Below are positions 35,897 through 48,135 of a stretch of DNA of 64,000 bases, piece by piece; position 1 is the first letter of the stretch, and every line of letters begins with the position of its first letter. The DNA lies in the NCBI GenBank assembly GCA_014526335.1, contig JACTAT010000352.1:90092-154091 (forward strand), in the 5' to 3' direction. This DNA comes from Chrysaora quinquecirrha (taxonomy: Eukaryota; Cnidaria; Scyphozoa; Semaeostomeae; Pelagiidae). The position numbers and the translations under genes were made by a program. The notes below the pieces were generated by a model. The model searched no databases, had not been told where the DNA came from, and was given only the letters and a program-made list of their open reading frames with translations.

Positions 35897-38550
35897 CTTG
35901 CGCACTTTGTGATAAAAGCATGAAAATTGGTACACAAGGGTAATTTAACATGCTGAAAAAGATGAGATGTAGACCCAAGCTGAAAAATGCCCCCAAATGC
36001 TATTTTTAGACTGGGGTATTTAGATCAACAAGCCATAATATTAAGGTTGGAATAACTGTGTTACAAATGGTAAAATGAAAATGAAAATTTGCATTTATGC
36101 ACATTAGGATACATAGAAGACGATGAGATATAGCCCCAATTGCAAAATGCCCCCAAATCTATTTTTAGATTTTGGGGCACTAGTTATCAGACCCCTTAAT
36201 ACGAAGACTGCAATAACAATGTAACAAATGATAAGATGTATATGAAAATTTGCAGTTATGCACATTGTGATACGTAGAAGACGATGAGATATAGCCCCAA
36301 ATAGGAAAATGCCCCAAATCTATTTTTAGATTTTGGGGCACTAGTTATCAGACCCCCAAATACGAACACTGCAATAACAATGTAACAAATGGTAAGATGT
36401 ATATGAAAATTTGCAGTTATACACATTTTGATACGTAGAAGACGATGAGATATAGCCCCCAATAGGAAAATGCCCCAAAATCTATTTTTAGATTGGGGCA
36501 CTAGTTATCAGACCCCCTTATACGAACACTGGAATAACAATGTAACAAATGATAAGATGTATATGAAAATTTGCAGTTATGCACATTTTGATACGCAGAA
36601 GACGATGAGATATAGCCCCAAACAGGAAATGCCCCCGATTCTACTTTTAGAAAGGGGCTCTATATACCTAACCCTTTGAGATGAATACTATAGTAACTAT
36701 ATAACAAATGATAAAATATAAGTGAAAGTTTGCAGTTATGAAAGTTTTGATACGCAGAAGACGCTAAGAAGTAGCCTGAGGAAAATGCCCCCAAACTGTA
36801 TTTTGATAAAGAAAAACTGGTTTTTTAAAGTATCAAATAGCATTGAATACACGTATTTTTATCTCCAGACTCTCGAATGGCAAAAAAATTTAAGAAACTT
36901 CAGTACTGGAAAATTTTTACATAAGAAACTTTTCACCTCAGATAGCCAAACTTTTTCTCTTATTACCCATGTTTCCTTTGCAATAACGCATTTCTGTGAC
37001 AAGCAGACAAACGCGAATCCCAAATACATTCAAATAAGATAGATAAATGGGCCTGGAACATCATTCGGATAGAAAAACTATGTTGCCAATATGGATGTTC
37101 AAAAAACTCTTAAGAAACTTTCAGTACTTGATTAATGTTTTAGTTTCTTATATATAAAAAATACGTGTAGAGGCAATAACAGAAGTAAAAAATTAGAATG
37201 TCGAATAATTGCAATACTGCTGTTTAAGCATCGCCCCACATAATGCATGTGCAGTACAGTGGTGGTTGCGCAGTACAGCGGAGGAATATGATCAGTACGT
37301 CGCTTGGATACCATGAGTACAGCAGTGAGTGTGCAACCTGTTTGAGAACTTGCAACGGTGTTGCATGAAGTATGGAAGTATCTGTGTGCAAAATCTGATA
37401 CATTTTCCTGTCTTGCATTCTATTGTTTTTCTTCTTTTATTGCCTCTATTCAATGCTATTTGATAATTTAAAAAGACCAGTTCTTCTTTATCAAAATACA
37501 GTTTGGGGGTATTTTCCCCGGGCTACGTCTTAGCGTCTTTTACATATCAAAACTTTCATAACTGCAAACTTTAATTTATATTTTATCATTTGTTATATTG
37601 TAACTGTAGTATTCGTCTTACAGGATCTGGTAAAAACAGAAACAGAATCGGGGACATTTTCCTGTCTGAGCTATGTCTCATGTTGTTCTACTGTACATAA
37701 CGAAATGTGTATACCTGTAAATTTTATTTGTATCATAACATTTGTTACATAGTCAATGTAGTATTCGTATTAGGGGGTCTGATAGCTAGTACCCCTTTCT
37801 AAAAATAGAATCGGGGGCATTTCCCTATTTGGGTCTATATCTCATCGTCTTCTACGTATCAAAATGTGCATAACTGCAAATTTCCATATACATCTTGTCA
37901 TTTGTTACATTGTTATTGCAATGTTCGTATTAGAGGGTCTGATAACTAGTACCCCAATCTAAAAATAGATTTGGGGCATTTTCCTATTTGAGGCTATATC
38001 TCATCGCCTTCTACGTATCAAAATGTGCATAACCGCAAATTTTGATATACATCTTATCATTTGTTACATTGTTATTCCAGTCTTCCTATTAAGGGGTCTG
38101 ATAACTAGTGCCCCAAAATCTAAAAATAGACTTGGGGGCATTTTCCTATTTTGGGCTATATCTCATCGTCTTCTACGCATCACAATGTGCATAACTGCAA
38201 ATTTTCATATACATCTTTTCATTTGTTACATTGTTATTGCAGTGTTCGTATTAGGGGGTCTTATAACTAACACCCCAATCTAGAAATAGATTTGGGGCAT
38301 TTTGCTATTGGGGCTATATCTCATCGTCTTCTACGTATCCTAATGTGCACAAATGCAAATTTTCATTTTCATTTTACCATTTTAAACACATTTATTCCAA
38401 TACTGTTATTGTGGGGAGTTGCTCCAAGTACCCCATTCTAAAAATAGCATTTGGGGGCATTTTTCAGCTTGGGTCTACATCTTATCTTTTTCAGCATGTT
38501 AAATTACCCTTGTGTACCAATTTTCATGCTTTTATCACAAAGTGCGCAAG
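35897..38550. mobile_element. Foldback element whose arms are tandem repeats of about 160 bp
   Basis: The outer ends CTTGCGCACTTTGTGATAAA (35,897) and its complement (ending 38,550) define inverted arms reaching inward to about 36,850 and 37,450. Each arm is mostly about five tandem units of roughly 159-161 bp. Anchor phrases such as GTAACAAATGATAAGATGTA, GACGATGAGATATAGCCCC and CTATTTTTAGATTTTGGGGC recur at about 36,065, 36,222, 36,382, 36,541 and 36,702 and, inverted, at about 37,583-38,380. The spacer of about 600 bp holds no gene. I see no transposase, so mobility would depend on another element. Confidence 0.8.
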
Positions 38551-39110
38551 TTTATTGGTAACCTACTGCACTATACATAAGTCCCACTACTTCGCTCGAT
38601 GTTGTTGTTGTTGTTGTTTTCTACAATGGTTGGAGTGACAAATTGAAATAAGGGGAGCGTAAACTAGAGACTCGTGTCACGAGTCTAATTCATAACCTTT
38701 CTTTTAAGAGTCAGAATGTAAGAGAAAAGGAAATATTTAACAAATCAACAAAACATGTATATCAATCCTCACTCAATACAATACATTTAATGTGATTGTG
38801 AACAGAACAATAAATGTAAGTTATTAATAAGTAATAAACAATTATTAATGAAAATCTCGAGTACCAATGAAGGTTGAAGGGCAAGCCTTAATAAAATTGA
38901 GCAAAGTATATCGCTGATGGTTCAGTTATTAGCCCTCAGGATGAGAAAAATTGAAACATGCTACTGTAGCATATAGCAATACACTGTGCTTATTTGGGGA
39001 TGGAACTATGGGATGTTTTTACAAAAGTTTTAGAAGTTAAGAGATCAAAGTTGCGTATTTGGTACTTCAGAGTATGTAACAACAGAAAAAAGTTTGGAGT
39101 TAAATTGTGT
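38551..39110. other. Intergenic with a TTG microsatellite
   Basis: GTTGTTGTTGTTGTTGTTTT at about 38,600-38,618; otherwise nothing recognised before the RPA-like gene. Confidence 0.5.
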
Positions 39111-40509
39111 TTAGTTAAGATTATAGAAATAAAATAAAAATAAACAGTGTTCATACATCTTGGTTATAAATTGTCTAGTATTATATTCGAAATCAATTTG
39201 TTCTAAATAGAGCAGTTTTTCTATGAAATCATCAATGTTTTCACAGTATTGTTCCATGATATTTTGTTGTTTTGATATTTTGAAAAAGTCAACAGCAACT
39301 TCCAGTGGTAGTATTAATTCAACTCCATCACAGTCCAAAACAGCTTCAAAACAGGACAAACAATTTTCAGGCTTCATTACGTGCACAGTTGGAACATCTG
39401 ACCAGTCTTTCACCCGGAACAATTGTAACTTTTTGGTTGCATTGGGCATTGCAACAAACAAGGGAAAATTTCAGCTGAAGCATTAGTTATACTTGGACAG
39501 CAGCGTTTTGGGTGTAGTTTTTCTTCAGTTTCCTTTCTGTGTTGGTTGTACAAGTTCTTGTCTACTTTGTCCCAAGAAAGTATGTCACATTCCTGAGATT
39601 CGGTAACTTTGGTCAATGCTGTTATTGGAAGTTTGATGCCAAAGTAATTTTTTATTCTTAAATCTGTAAATTTGTACCATTTATTTTCGGTTTGAAGATC
39701 AAGATCGAGAAGATCTTCCCATATCGTGATGATAATGTCGTCAGTTCCATCAAGCAGAATCGCTTCCTGGAAGCGTTTCTTTTCCCCAGCCTTTGTCTGG
39801 CAGACTTGCTCTTCGTCAAACCATTGAAAACAGCCAGAAACAGCATAGGTTCAAGCTGATTTCTTTTTAAGTTCTTTAATTTTATGTTCCAGGTTATCGT
39901 TTACCTTGAAGGGGACAGAAACACCTTCCTCTATCCTGCTGCCGCGGAATGCATTGAAGAAGTTGGTGCCACCACTTGTTGTGAAGACTTTGCAAAATTT
40001 GCTTGGGATGGCACCAATTTGTAGAGATTTTAATGAATCTTCATTGATGGCAGGGTTCTGAGATTTCATTATCCTAATGCTTGCATACTGATTAACATCA
40101 GTCTTAAGTTTTATATTGATGTATTCATTTCCATTTTTGCTTTTCGCTGTCCATATTGCAGTGATAAAACCAATGAAATCTACATAGGAAACATACAGAA
40201 TGTAAGGGAATTTCAAAATAATGGTGTTTTGTATTGATGGAAATAAATTAATGCAGAAGTAAGAAACTTACCATTTACTTCACCAGTTGATGGTGACGAC
40301 GATGACTTTGCTGGCGAGTAATAATTAAGCATCTTCTTTGCTGGACTGGCACTGGGGGAAGCATATGTAGATGCTGAAGAGCTTGACTGGCTTGCATCAT
40401 CTGCAGGATTCTGGCATTTTCCAGACACCATCTTTGCTTTTTCACTTGGTGATGGGGGTGTCAAAGGGATTGTTTTGTTTGTCACATTTGTGCGTTTTTT
40501 GGAAGACAT
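39111..40509 (-). pseudogene. RPA-like OB-fold ssDNA-binding protein of the Helitron (spliced, decayed)
   Basis: Exon 1 (ATG at 40,509) encodes a Ser/Pro-rich N-terminus with SPAKKMLNYYSPAKSSSS and ends at a GTAAGT donor near 40,270. After a roughly 90-bp intron ending TATGTAG, exon 2 (from about 40,180, phase 1) reads DFIGFITAIWTAKSKNGNEY, then KKRFQEAILLDGTDDIIITIW, an OB-fold-like series. A TGA at 39,851-39,853 interrupts it in frame. A second short intron (GTAGAC..GCTTCAG, about 39,570-39,480) leads to a zinc-ribbon-like CCNAQCNQKV..RCSNC, after which a further frameshift continues to 39,111. RPA-like genes accompany many Helitrons and would coat single-stranded transposition intermediates. 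The OB-fold call is from layout, not an alignment. Confidence 0.55.
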
Positions 40510-40680
40510 TTTATTTCTAGGAAAAGGATATAATTCTTACAAACAAACATTTCAACAGTGTGCCCATCTTCAAGTTAGTGATCTGGGTCAAATTTTGTTG
40601 TTAAAAATTTCTATTTTAATAGCATCATAGTCTGTGAAGAACATGGCCTTTATAGATATTTAGAAAACAAATGTTGACAA

Positions 40681-41241
40681 TAAAGATTTTTTTACATATA
40701 CATGATCCAAAATAGAACCATCTAAATGGGTTGGTTCTGTTACAAGTTGTTTAAATTGTTCTAAAACAAGTTGAAAAGTATCAGGTTTCTCATTAAAGTC
40801 ACCAACTACAATGTCAACATCCTTGGATTGAATAATATAGCTTAAAACATCAAGAAAATTGGATCATGGTAGATTTTTATTCTGGTAGACCAATAATATC
40901 TTTAGTTCTGAAGGAAAATTCTCACATATCACAGCCAAAACGGAAAATCCGTCTAAGCTGAAATCATGGTTAACAAAAAGATTGTCTTTCTGATACACTG
41001 CAAGACTTGAGAACCTATGTTCACTATTATTACATATGAAAAAAAAACCATCAATGGAAAGATCATCTTCATTATCTTGAATAAGCTGACTTTCTGTACA
41101 AAGAATCATGTCACTTGATAGCAGTGTATGATCAGATTTTATATCAAGGATGTGCGTTCGCAAAGAACAAACATGCAAAGTCTTAATATTAAGGAATTGT
41201 TGTTTTGTGTGAATAAAGACTGATTTGGAAAGTCCATACAT
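40681..41241 (-). pseudogene. EEP (apurinic-type) endonuclease domain of the Helitron
   Basis: The minus strand reads LNIKTLHVCSLRTHILDIKS, SDMILCTESQLI, then about 40,860 downward VDIVVGDFN, LVTEPTHLDGSILDHVYV. These are the 'N..SL..h...i..d', 'l.l.ET.l', 'GDFN' and 'lDhvyv' motifs of EEP nucleases. This domain at the C-terminus of the helicase distinguishes Helentron-type Helitrons. The GDFN part has no ATG of its own because it is internal to the polyprotein. A frame break lies near 40,865. Confidence 0.75.
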
Positions 41242-42769
41242 TGATTTTCTCGCAAATAGTTGTACTCAGCTGTCACTCTCGAATCAGCTGTAATTGTTTC
41301 TGCATCAAACTGGCCTGTTAAAAAAAGTCCGGCCAATGATGTCACTCAACTGAGTGCTACATAAAGCTGGCCATGGTTAAATGTTCTTTTCTTAAAAGAT
41401 GAAAGCTTACTACAACCTGATCCAAGCTTAGTCCTTGAACTTTATGCACTGTGCAAGCCCAGGATAGCATAAGAGGGAACTGGGTCCTTTTAACAACAAG
41501 ACAAGACATTGCTCTAGCATTTACTTTAATATCTACAGTGATGCGCTCAATGGGAACAGCATTCAATTGATGTGCAAGGCCTTTGTCTGCTTTCTTGCTA
41601 GAACTAGCTTGTTCATCATCAAAACGCACATAAATCATTTTAACATGGTCATTATGTCTGTCAAAATAAACAATAGTTCCAATCTGACCATTGATCAATC
41701 TGTCTTGAATATCAATATTTGAGGTCAGCATTACTCTTGAACCTACGTTTGTGGTTACCTGGTAAGAAAGTCCACCAGTTTTAACTTGATTTGAACTTAA
41801 AATCTTCTCATACATAGTGTTAGACACCCTCGGGAATTTGATCTAGAGCAACAAATTTTACAACAGGCCCTTCAATTTCTTCTAACATTTTAAGATTATG
41901 TGCTTTTACAGGCAGATTTTCTGCAAATATGTGTAATGTATCGAAAGGATACCCTTTGTCTGTAGCACTGAGAAATTTTGATTTTAAAAGGTCCTTGTCT
42001 TCCCGAGAAAGAACTCGAACCCTGATATTGTTGAGGATATCAATCAGTTTTGCATCACCTTTTTGCCTCGTGACTTCAGTCAACTCACACATTTGGAAGT
42101 TTCTCCAAAGAGGATATATATTATATAAGTCATTGTAGTATTGTGCAAACACTGGTTTTTGTATAAATGGTGGCAATTGGTACAGGTCTCCAACTAAGAT
42201 AACAGTCATGCCAGCAAAAGGCTTGTTATAATCAGATACACATCCAAAAATTTCGATTAATCTTTGATGAACATAGAGCAGAAGTGTGTTTGAAACCATT
42301 GAGATCTCATCAATGATAATAGCTTTTAGTTCAGAGTACTTCATCCTCAGAGTACGTCTTTTCTTGTCAGGAAGCTTTGTTGCTGTTAGTCCACACTTGT
42401 CAGTAGGGATACTTAAAGCTGATAGATAGTGTTTTCATTTATGTTTATTGCAGCAACACCAGTAGGAGCAAGAAGGAGAACGCTTGATTTATCAACATTC
42501 GGGGAGCCATATGAAAAGGTTTTGGTAAGGGCAGCATGAATGGTTTTTATTAGGTGTGATTTTCCAGTTCCTGCCCCACCAGTAATAAACAATTGCAAAG
42601 GTGGAATTTCTTTTAAATTTTTTGAGGACATATTTTTTACATAAGACTTTGCCCAAGAAAACACTTTATCAAAAATTATTCCAAGAATTTTTAGGTGATC
42701 CCGTGTCTTGTACGCTAAATTATTATTTGGAAGTTTTGTTTTTATTACCATTGTTGTCGACACATGCAA
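41139..42769 (-). pseudogene. PIF1-type helicase domain of the Helitron
   Basis: Motifs in order: LQLFITGGAGTGKSHLIKTI (Walker A, near 42,545-42,605), LLLAPTGVAAININENT, AIIIDEISMVS (Walker B), VILVGDLYQLPP, EVTRQKGDAKLIDILNNIR, then LINGQIGTIV..MIYVRFDD, AWTVHKVQGL-like SWACTVHKVQGLSLDQVVVS and LYVALS. It would unwind DNA during rolling-circle transposition. Frameshifts lie near 42,430, 41,825 and 41,400. A TGA at 41,346-41,348 replaces the Arg codon of the final helicase motif (ALSR), consistent with CGA to TGA decay. Confidence 0.9.
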
Positions 42770-42774
42770 TATAT

Positions 42775-44006
42775 TTTAATTATTATTTAATTTCATTATA
42801 GTTACCTCAAATATTTCGCTGCCCATTGGCAGCCTCGTCAGTTAGTTAATTAATCGAATCAGAGTCACATTGGTTATAAACTGAGTTTGATGCGTTCGTT
42901 CTTCGTTTGAACCGATTTCTGGGAATATTCGAATTACCCCACTCCTCCTTAGCATTCAATGTTGGCTTCTTCGCATGAATAAATATTGCCTCTGTTACCT
43001 GTCGCAAGATTGGGTCTTTCAGGCATGTTCTTAGAACTTTTACGGATATATCCTGTTCTACAGAGTTATGTTTTTCAACCATGTGTTGCCAAAAGACAGA
43101 TGAGTTTTCCTTTTTCTCCAACTTACTTGCATGTTCCTCATACCTTTCACCTAACTACATGCTGTTTCTCCAATGTAGCTCTCCTCGCATGCATCACATT
43201 GAATTTTGTAAACGACATCCCTGGTTTTGCAGTTTATAGATGGATTTGTTTTACACGAGTGGCATTCCGCATCTTCACAATTTGGTTTTTTAAATGGATC
43301 AGACTTTGTTATATGTCGTTTTAGTTGTTTTCCTGATTTCTCTACTATTCTGATTTTGAGCCCTGCTTCTTTCACAATCTTTCTGCATTTCTTTGCTAAT
43401 TCGCTATGAGGTGTAGTGTCAACAAATAGAACAGTCTCAAAACCTCCTTTTGCATACCATGTGTTTCGTTTGTTTCTCTTTTCTTCGTCTCTTTCCTCTC
43501 TGTTCCAAAATTTTCCTCTGTACATCGGGCACACCCCACTTTAATCATTTTGACAATCTTCTTGTATTTTTGATTTTCTTTCTTGTATATTGTGATTCTG
43601 TCCTTTTGTGGGTATCCTGAGAATTGCAGACGGTCTATAAAATGTTGAACATGTTTACTTCTCTCGTTGTTGTCACATAGAGGTGATATGTTGCGCATTG
43701 TTCTGACAAGATCTGCGACCAAGATATTCACTTTGGTTTCCTGAGAGAGGGCAGACGTTGTTGTACCTGAGATTTTGTTGTACCTTCGAACTTGACAGGC
43801 ATAATCCATTGTTCTAAATCCAGTACCGGCATTCTTCCATTATCATGATTTGATGGGTAATCAATTGTTAGTTGTGTGCTGCTATGTACACTGTTTGCAA
43901 TCTCTTGAATCTTTTTCATCATTGCTTTATCTTTGTGTTCTTCTGTATTGTCTTCGATTGCCTTAGCTACAATGTTTATGTCGTCAACATACAATGTTTA
44001 TGTCAT
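42775..44006 (-). mobile_element. 5'-truncated Penelope-like retroelement with GIY-YIG endonuclease
   Basis: The minus strand starts within RT at MYVDDINIVAKAIEDN (motif C, YVDD) and continues through the thumb region (QRKQKYKKIVKMIK-like, GFETVLFVDTTPHSELAKK, RIVEKSGKQLKRHITKSDPF). The GIY-YIG endonuclease follows (CHSCKT..CKTRDVVYKIQCDAC, ESYIGETA), then ERYEEH and a tail. The active-site region reads GETACS where relatives have GETxRS, so the conserved Arg is a Cys, and a one-base deletion follows at about 43,165. The copy lies inside the Helitron between the Rep tail and the helicase. The Helitron residues normally found there are missing, so insertion was accompanied or followed by deletion. 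Confidence 0.85.
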
Positions 44007-44367
44007 CATCATGAAAAGTGTGAGCTCATGTATAAAACAGCTTTGTAGTAGTTGAAAACTTGTTGAATGTCAATATTTGCTTTCCATGACATCAAACCTA
44101 CCTTAAAATAATTGTTTACAAAACAGGAATTTGGTGTTCTACGATAATGAATTTCAAAATCTTGATCTGAAGAAATTGAAAGTGCACTATAATACTCCTG
44201 TTCAGACAATCCAAGCAGGGTTAAAATTTCTTCAATAGATTTTGTACCAGAATAATCAGGTTTATGGGGGTCTAGATATTCATGAATATAAGCCTTCACT
44301 TTTTTCAACACTTTGGCTCGATTAGATAGAATAGCTAACTTATCTGGTTCCGATAAATTATCCAGTA
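44007..44367 (-). pseudogene. Helitron Rep domain, C-terminal part
   Basis: The minus strand reads PVLDNLSEPDKLAILSNRAK, KKVKAYIHEYLDPHKP, LGLSEQEYYSALSISSDQDF, YRRTPNSCFVNNYFKVGL, SWKANIDIQQVFNYYKAVLY. The last block is the conserved Rep segment holding the catalytic Tyr region (NYYKAV.Y). It connects in frame to the Rep part at 48,136 once the pogo-like element is removed. Confidence 0.85.
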
Positions 44368-47300
44368 CAGGTATATGTACCTCAAAACAACATGTTACCT
44401 CAAAACATACATTTTTATTGTTGTTTCATAATTTTCCTTGAATAACATGAAATTCGGAACTGATTGTTGTTTCTTATAAACAACACTAATATCGTTCTGG
44501 AAAAACATTAACAATCGGCTTATCCGCTGTATTTTAATGAAATCGGGCCTAAGATGATAACTGATGCTGGTCTTAACGATCTGACTTTTTTACAGAAAAG
44601 CCCATAAAACCAGAGAATATGGATTTAAGTTTGCAAGTTTGATGTTTTTTAATTGTTAAATGTCTAATATTTGCCATATGGTGTCAAGCATTCCTAAAGA
44701 TTCTGATAACTCATAATAATTCAATCATGAGCAGGTGCCAAGAAAAGTGTCATCAGTGTATGTTTTGAGGTACACAAAGATAAAGAGCTTGAGTCATTTT
44801 ATTTCAACAAGAAGTTGCTGTGTAAACCCAGTGCAGATGAATGGAGCAAAGAAAAGCGACAGTGCAGTAATCAAACAGTAATAACAACAAACAACAATAG
44901 TAACTCAACGCTGGAGTAAAGTTTATTGTGTTCTGTTTCCTAGCTTGTTCAATGCAGACTAAGAAGAAGATGCTTTCGGTCCATGTTTTTAACAGCATCA
45001 AAGTGATTTTTCAAGTTGTTGTATTTTGGTACTTCGAAGTCTGTTGAACTTCTGCCTACTGGGATCACATCAAGAGGGCCTGCAATGAAATCTTCCAACT
45101 TGAAATGAGTATCATCAGGTGGTAGATGCTCAGGGGTAGCTTGTAAACGAGTACCAAAGCCAGACTTTGATTTCAAACACCTCATCAGGATAGTGTCCAC
45201 AGGACCATCTACATCTACAAGAAATCTTCTGAGGACTTTAGCAACATACAAGACCATTGATTTCTTTCCTGGATACACTACTCCGTATCATTTACCCACT
45301 ATTTGATCTTCTGGGGTCGAGGATTCAAGGCTCTTCCATACATGCTGTAGCTGAGACACTGCAGGTGCACTTTGTGATTTGTCCTTCTCAGGGATTTCCA
45401 TAGTCATGTCTGATTCATCTACTAAATCAGTGTCACTTTCCGATTCATCAAAAGACTCCAGAGAAGCATCGTCGGATTCTTCCTCCTCACTGCTGTAATT
45501 ACCCTTGGTGTGATATTTGAGCTTTTTAGATGCACCTTTCTTTAATGTTGCGGCTGCGAGTATCATATCTGGCTTTTGCCATCCATTTTAAAGGCAGCTT
45601 TGCTACACACGGATCGTAAAATCGAATGGCATGATGGACACTCTTTTAATCCAGCAGCAAGACACTTTTCTTTGTTGCAGACGCAATTGCTTTTGCATCG
45701 GTAGAAATCTTGCTTCTCTTTCTCTTTTTTCTTCATATGGCTCTCCTTTGATTGCATTTTTTTTTCCTTCTGCTCTTTAATAGACCTGACCATATTTATC
45801 ACATCCTTCCCTTCCATTGATCCATGAACTTGTGTGACTCGAAGGGAGGATTTTGTCAACTGCTTTGGCTTTACCTTTTTTACTGTCAAAAGGCCAGGAA
45901 TTTCCTCTAACTTAAGGCTTTTTCGTTGCACTCTCGGACCAGGTTCTGAACCATATCAAACTTTGTCTTCCAGTACAAAGCTGATCCTTTTCGAAGGTGC
46001 TTTGGTGAGGCAGGTGACATGGTCAAGGATGTATTTGCAGAGGAAGACGTTGATCTATCTATTGAAGAGGTTGATGGTGAGTCTACATCGATGAGGTTTG
46101 CTGCCTGGACAAACTTTTCCTGTTGCATTTCATTGACATTAAGTCCTTCTGCTGAGATCCCAACTTTTTTTGCTGCCTTCTTGATCGTTGTTGGTGTTGC
46201 CCACCTATCCCACATATTGCCTAATGACAACATGAATGCTTCCCTGTTTACTGTCATAACTGATGTAAAGAGGTTTGCCTTTGCAACTTTATACTCCAGA
46301 TGAATGTTTTTGTTGCATTGGTCAAGCAGCTGCGTTACACCTGTTGTGTCTGGTGGCGAGATAAAAAGACGGATTTTCTTCTCACTGCAGAATTGCAATA
46401 TTTTGAAGTCAAATCTCGAAGAATGGCCATCACTTGTAAGAACAACAGGTCGCTGAATGCCATGTTTGTCAAGATACTTATCAAACAGCTTGTAGCAAGC
46501 CAGCAGGGAGGTATGATCTTGACATCCGTTTTTGGTTGTTGAAATCAGCAAGTTATCAATTTTTTCAATAGCTTCTTTGGGAGCCATTTGTTCAGTTATT
46601 CCTTGTGTACCAAAGATCACTTGGCAAATGCATATCATTCCGGAAACAGAAACTACTGGGTTTATGGTCACACACTCACGGTTCTCCCGTATCATCTTTT
46701 TGCACGACTCTCCACGCCCAGCATACACCAGCCCATTTGGGGTACCATCAATGCCATAGTTAATGAACTGTGGGGTCTCGTCATGATTGAACACTCTGGT
46801 GGTGTCAATTTTCCCCGTCCATACCCCGTCTTCGATCTGTTTTGCGTCAGTAAAGATTCCTGTATCAATTAACTCCACTGCTAATGCATCAAGATGAGAG
46901 CAAGCCATGTCGCGTGTACAATTTAGTGCTCTATTCATTGAAATTGTACCCTGCCTTTTCATACGCAAGTCATTGTGTTTTGCATCCCACCTCTTCCAAA
47001 ATGATCTGCTCAATTTTTTGGCTTGAAGAGCTCTCTTTGCATTTTCTGAAAGCTTAATGAAACCTCTTCCTCCCTTGAATTTCTTGTTTGCATGGTGTCG
47101 GATTGTCAGCACATCTAGAATCAAATTCGTCAATTCACTTTTGTTGATGCCTTGGAAGCAGCGGTTCTTGTTCTTTACAAATCTGACTATTGATTCTTCT
47201 TCCTCGTTTGTGAGTATGCTACAATACTGCTTCTCACTTCCAGTTACAACTTTGCCATCTAACCGATTGTCAATTGTGCTTCTGCTTTTGATCAAAGGAA

Positions 47301-48135
47301 ACAGTCCTGTCTTAAGTGCAGCATGACCTCTTGCATTGTTTTCTTCGCACCAATCAACAGCAGCTTGTAGTTGTGCTTGCCTTCTGTTTATGTGACATCT
47401 AGCAACTGTTGCCTGAGCTTTCGTGTTTGGTCTTTCTTTTGTTGGTGGTGAGACAAATTTTATTCTTGCTTTAAATTTTGGTTTCATTTTGAGAGATGTA
47501 CTATATTTAAGCTGTATACAAGAGAAGCTGCAGCTACTCATTCAAATTGTAATGTTGCTGTCGTCATTATTTTTCAAGACAAATTTGGCGCCAAAATTGC
47601 ATGATGAGGAGGCCAGAGCAATGTGCAACCTTATAATCATGTTCTATCTTCAATTTAGGCCTGAACCTGAATCTACAATACTATACTTCAAAGTAACAGT
47701 AAAAATGTTTATACTAATGCCAAAAGAAGTTGATTTTCGTGCAAATTAAATCATTATACTCAAAAGATGTGTGATTTACTTTGTTTAACAGCTTACGTGG
47801 AAACTCTATGCAACCTCAACCTCCTTTTTTCCATCAGTTTGTGTTCAATAGATTGTTTTGATTAAGTTAACAAAAAATAAACAATTTGGGAGCAACAGAA
47901 TAGAAATTATGGACAAAAATGTCTATGTATGTTTTGAGGTACATAATGAAAATAAAGACTAACTTTTAACAGTAGATAAAAATGTCATTTTTCACAATAG
48001 AAAATTTAAACATTCAGGGAAGAAATTTTATCAGATAGGAGCATACGTTGCAACAAAAACTCACACGGAAAATATTTTCTTCAAGATATTATACGAAAAG
48101 TAAATTTCATGTACTTTTTGAGGTACATATACCTG
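44368..48135 (-). mobile_element. pogo-like DNA transposon inserted in the Helitron
   Basis: The ends are perfect 20-bp inverted repeats, CAGGTATATGTACCTCAAAA at 44,368-44,387 and its complement at 48,116-48,135, flanked by TA on both sides (44,366-44,367; 48,136-48,137), the TA duplication typical of Tc1/mariner/pogo elements. Removing the element and one TA rejoins the Helitron Rep frame exactly. Length is 3,768 bp. Inner copies of TACCTCAAAACATACAT (44,396-44,412; inverted 47,925-47,941; partial inverted near 44,757-44,773) form subterminal repeats. The transposase lies on the minus strand. Confidence 0.9.
44949..47541 (-). pseudogene. DDE transposase of the pogo-like element
   Basis: From 47,541 the protein has an N-terminal HTH-like part (RRQAQLQAAVDWCEENNARG, SRSFWKRWDAKHNDLR), then a DDE_1-type core: RVFNHDETPQFINYG, RPVVLTSDGHSSRFD, SPPDTTGVTQLLDQCNKNIH. 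A Ser/Thr-rich hinge, a Cys cluster (CKSNCVCNKEKC, CPSCHSILRSVCSK) and an acidic stretch with a GVVYPGKKSMVLYVAKVLRR module follow. Frameshifts at about 45,925 and 45,570 and a TGA at about 45,285 (before YGVVYPGKK, at an expected Trp) break the C-terminal third; the catalytic core is open. The tail resembles C-terminal extensions of related invertebrate elements. Confidence 0.85.

Noticed and set aside
35814..36501. Short hydrophobic ORFs in the foldback arms as membrane peptides
   Set aside because: They recur only because the repeat unit recurs, and are not conserved in frame across all units.
35897..38550. CRISPR-like array of regularly spaced repeats
   Set aside because: Units are about 160 bp with no distinct spacers, arranged as inverted arms in eukaryotic DNA; tandem repeats of a foldback element fit.
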